Of a stretch of 5,535 nt of DNA, positions 4,104 to 5,535 are shown one piece after another. How positions within the stretch are numbered: position 1 is the first letter of the stretch; every line of letters begins with the position of its first letter. Below the pieces are notes generated by a model. It saw only the letters and a list, made by a program, of their open reading frames with translations. It was not told the origin of the DNA and ran no database searches. The position numbers and the translations under genes are program-made. Source of the DNA: Bacteriovorax sp. (lineage in GTDB: Bacteria > Bdellovibrionota > Bacteriovoracia > Bacteriovoracales > Bacteriovoracaceae); the NCBI GenBank assembly GCA_030654205.1, contig JAURXW010000083.1:1-5535 (forward strand). Direction: 5' to 3'.

Positions 4104-5535
4104 ATGAACACTCTAAACGAAGAAAAAAAAACGAAAGATGAAATTTTCGGATCATTTTATATTGATAATACTGAAGTGGCCATAAATGTAAAGGCCATCC
4201 ATGAAGTCGTGAATTTGCCAGAGAAAATAATAAAAATGCCCTTGAGTCCTGGCTTTCTTTTAGGTGTATTTAACTTGCGCGGTCTGATTATTCCAATTAT
4301 TAATCTTAAATCTCTTTTAAAGTTTGAAAAATTCGAAGTGTATTCAACTCAAAAAGTTGCGATTGTTGACCACGAGGGAGCAAAGGTTGGATTGCTTTTT
4401 GATTCAACCAGTGAAATTTTACGAGTGAATCAAAAAGACATTAGTGATTTTAGTTACAGTTCGGAAAATTCGCATAAAGTAATTTTAGGGGCGATTAAAT
4501 TGGATTCTGGTAATAGGATTTTGCAGATTATTGATCCATTTGCACTAGTCAGTATTGATAATATTCCTCAAATTATTGTTCAACAAAATAAAATAAATCA
4601 AAGTAGAGTTCATGCCAATTCAGCGCACGAGATTCGTAAAAAGTGCATCTCCTTTTCAATTAATGAAATGAAAATGGGATTTGAAATTTCAGGAATTAAT
4701 GAAATTATCAAAGTTCCAGAAATTCAGCAATCAGCTATTAAAAATGATCTTTGTATTGGAATAGTAAACTTGCGAGGACAGACGGTGCCAGTTATCGATC
4801 TGGCCGCCCTTTTGGGAACAGCTTCCACGCACGAAAAGAAAACTGAAGACAAAAGAATTATAGTATTGAAGATTGGTTTTGAGCTTTTTGGTCTTTTAGT
4901 GGATGCTGTGGAGAGTATCAATAGTTATTTATCCACTGATATAATGCCTATTCCACTATTGAGTAATGATCGATCCAAAATATTTTCAGGGTGTATTTCA
5001 CTAGGTGATCTTGGAGATGTAATACTCCTTAATTACCAGGAAGTATTAACCAATAAAGAAATCACGGAAATTACCCAAGGCCATAGTAAAATATATAGCT
5101 CAGGCCTAAACGAGCAAGTTGCTACAAAGAAAATAATGAATAGACAGGCCTATATCTCTTTTAAATTAGATCATCTTTTTGGAGTTTCAATAAAAGATAT
5201 TCGAGAGATTATTAATTATTCTGATGAAATTATTTCTGCACCTGGAATGCCTTCTTTTGTTAAAGGAGTATTAAATCTTCGAGGAAAATTAATAACGGTG
5301 ATTGACACACGATTATTGTATGTAATGGGCCATTCTAATATAGAAGTTTTAAATTCAAAGATTTTGATATTCGACAGTGGAGATGAACGATTTGGTTTAA
5401 TTGTAGATTCTATTGAAAGTATCTTGACTGTGGATGGTGATAAAAAAATGCAAGTACCCAGCTTAATGGTTCAAAAAGTTCATGATCAGTTTCAAAATGA
5501 TATAAAGGAAATCATCACTTTTCAACAAGGTGAAG
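4104..5535 (+). CDS. cheW: Triple CheW-domain chemotaxis coupling protein (3' end outside window)
   Basis: The frame is open from ATG 4104 to the right edge, giving 477 codons without a stop. AAGGA (4095-4099) is the ribosome site, 4 bases from the ATG; the ATG at 4099 is out of frame and meets a stop after two codons. Three CheW domains lie in tandem at about residues 14-150, 180-313 and 347-477+. Each carries the NLRG motif used to contact receptors and the CheA P5 domain (57-60, 222-225, 391-394; spacing 165 and 169). After it come LIIPIINL, QTVPVIDL and KLITVIDT, so the middle domain is closest to consensus. Each then has a strand ending in a GLLFD/GLLVD/GLIVD-type motif. Linkers of about 30 polar residues separate the domains. 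The protein should act as a multivalent cytoplasmic scaffold linking receptors to CheA. What follows the third domain is unknown: a stop, another CheW, a receiver (CheV-like) or kinase domains are possible. The cheW symbol denotes the family, not orthology to single-domain CheW. Confidence 0.93.
   Translation, partial: MNTLNEEKKTKDEIFGSFYIDNTEVAINVKAIHEVVNLPEKIIKMPLSPGFLLGVFNLRGLIIPIINLKSLLKFEKFEVYSTQKVAIVDHEGAKVGLLFDSTSEILRVNQKDISDFSYSSENSHKVILGAIKLDSGNRILQIIDPFALVSIDNIPQIIVQQNKINQSRVHANSAHEIRKKCISFSINEMKMGFEISGINEIIKVPEIQQSAIKNDLCIGIVNLRGQTVPVIDLAALLGTASTHEKKTEDKRIIVLKIGFELFGLLVDAVESINSYLSTDIMPIPLLSNDRSKIFSGCISLGDLGDVILLNYQEVLTNKEITEITQGHSKIYSSGLNEQVATKKIMNRQAYISFKLDHLFGVSIKDIREIINYSDEIISAPGMPSFVKGVLNLRGKLITVIDTRLLYVMGHSNIEVLNSKILIFDSGDERFGLIVDSIESILTVDGDKKMQVPSLMVQKVHDQFQNDIKEIITFQQGE
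4123..4131 (+). repeat. A9 homopolymer near the start of the triple CheW gene
   Basis: Nine consecutive A residues cover codons 7-10 of the gene (Glu-Lys-Lys-Thr). Runs of this length are prone to polymerase slippage, and a shift here would abolish almost the whole protein. The run is seen directly; an effect on expression is inference, and A-rich early codons are also common simply because they help translation initiation. Confidence 0.5.

Noticed and set aside
1..5535. CRISPR array, insertion sequence, tRNA or rRNA gene
   Set aside because: No regularly spaced direct repeats, transposase motifs, terminal inverted repeats with target duplications, cloverleaf or rRNA-like sequence was seen on either strand.

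Overview
The window looks like part of a chemotaxis operon from a low-G+C (about one third by eye) Gram-negative bacterium. The Gram-negative call rests on the first gene fragment, which ends like an outer-membrane beta-barrel protein. The A+T-rich coding style and the soluble PAS-array receptor next to cheR and cheD would fit a Bdellovibrionota/Bacteriovorax-type bacterium, but no marker here proves that, so the taxonomic suggestion is weak.

Layout, all on the + strand. Bases 1-177: last 58 codons of a probable outer-membrane protein. Bases 178-543: a 366-base A+T-rich gap with no gene, holding a G-poor stretch and two small dyads just before the next start. Bases 544-2766: a soluble 740-residue methyl-accepting chemotaxis receptor with four PAS domains and no membrane segment. 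Bases 2769-3608: CheR methyltransferase. Bases 3610-4077: CheD deamidase. Bases 4104-5535: a protein with three tandem CheW domains that runs off the right edge. The gaps between these four genes are 2, 1 and 26 bases, so they are very probably one operon with coupled translation.

How they would work together: the cytoplasmic receptor senses an internal signal through its PAS domains (one Aer-like, so redox/FAD is the leading guess; three BdlA-like). CheR methylates and CheD deamidates adaptation glutamates/glutamines on its helical bundle. The triple CheW protein would link receptors to a CheA kinase. CheA, CheB, CheY and CheC are not in the window. The receptor has no C-terminal CheR-tethering pentapeptide, and the CheR appears to lack the loop that binds one, so the pair fits a pentapeptide-independent adaptation system.

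The two most distinctive observations are the receptor/scaffold architecture (quadruple PAS with three gapless 102-residue repeats, plus triple CheW) and a strong codon-context bias. In that bias, alanine is written GCC mainly after codons ending in G, giving 23 GGCC sites, none of which lies in cheR or cheD.
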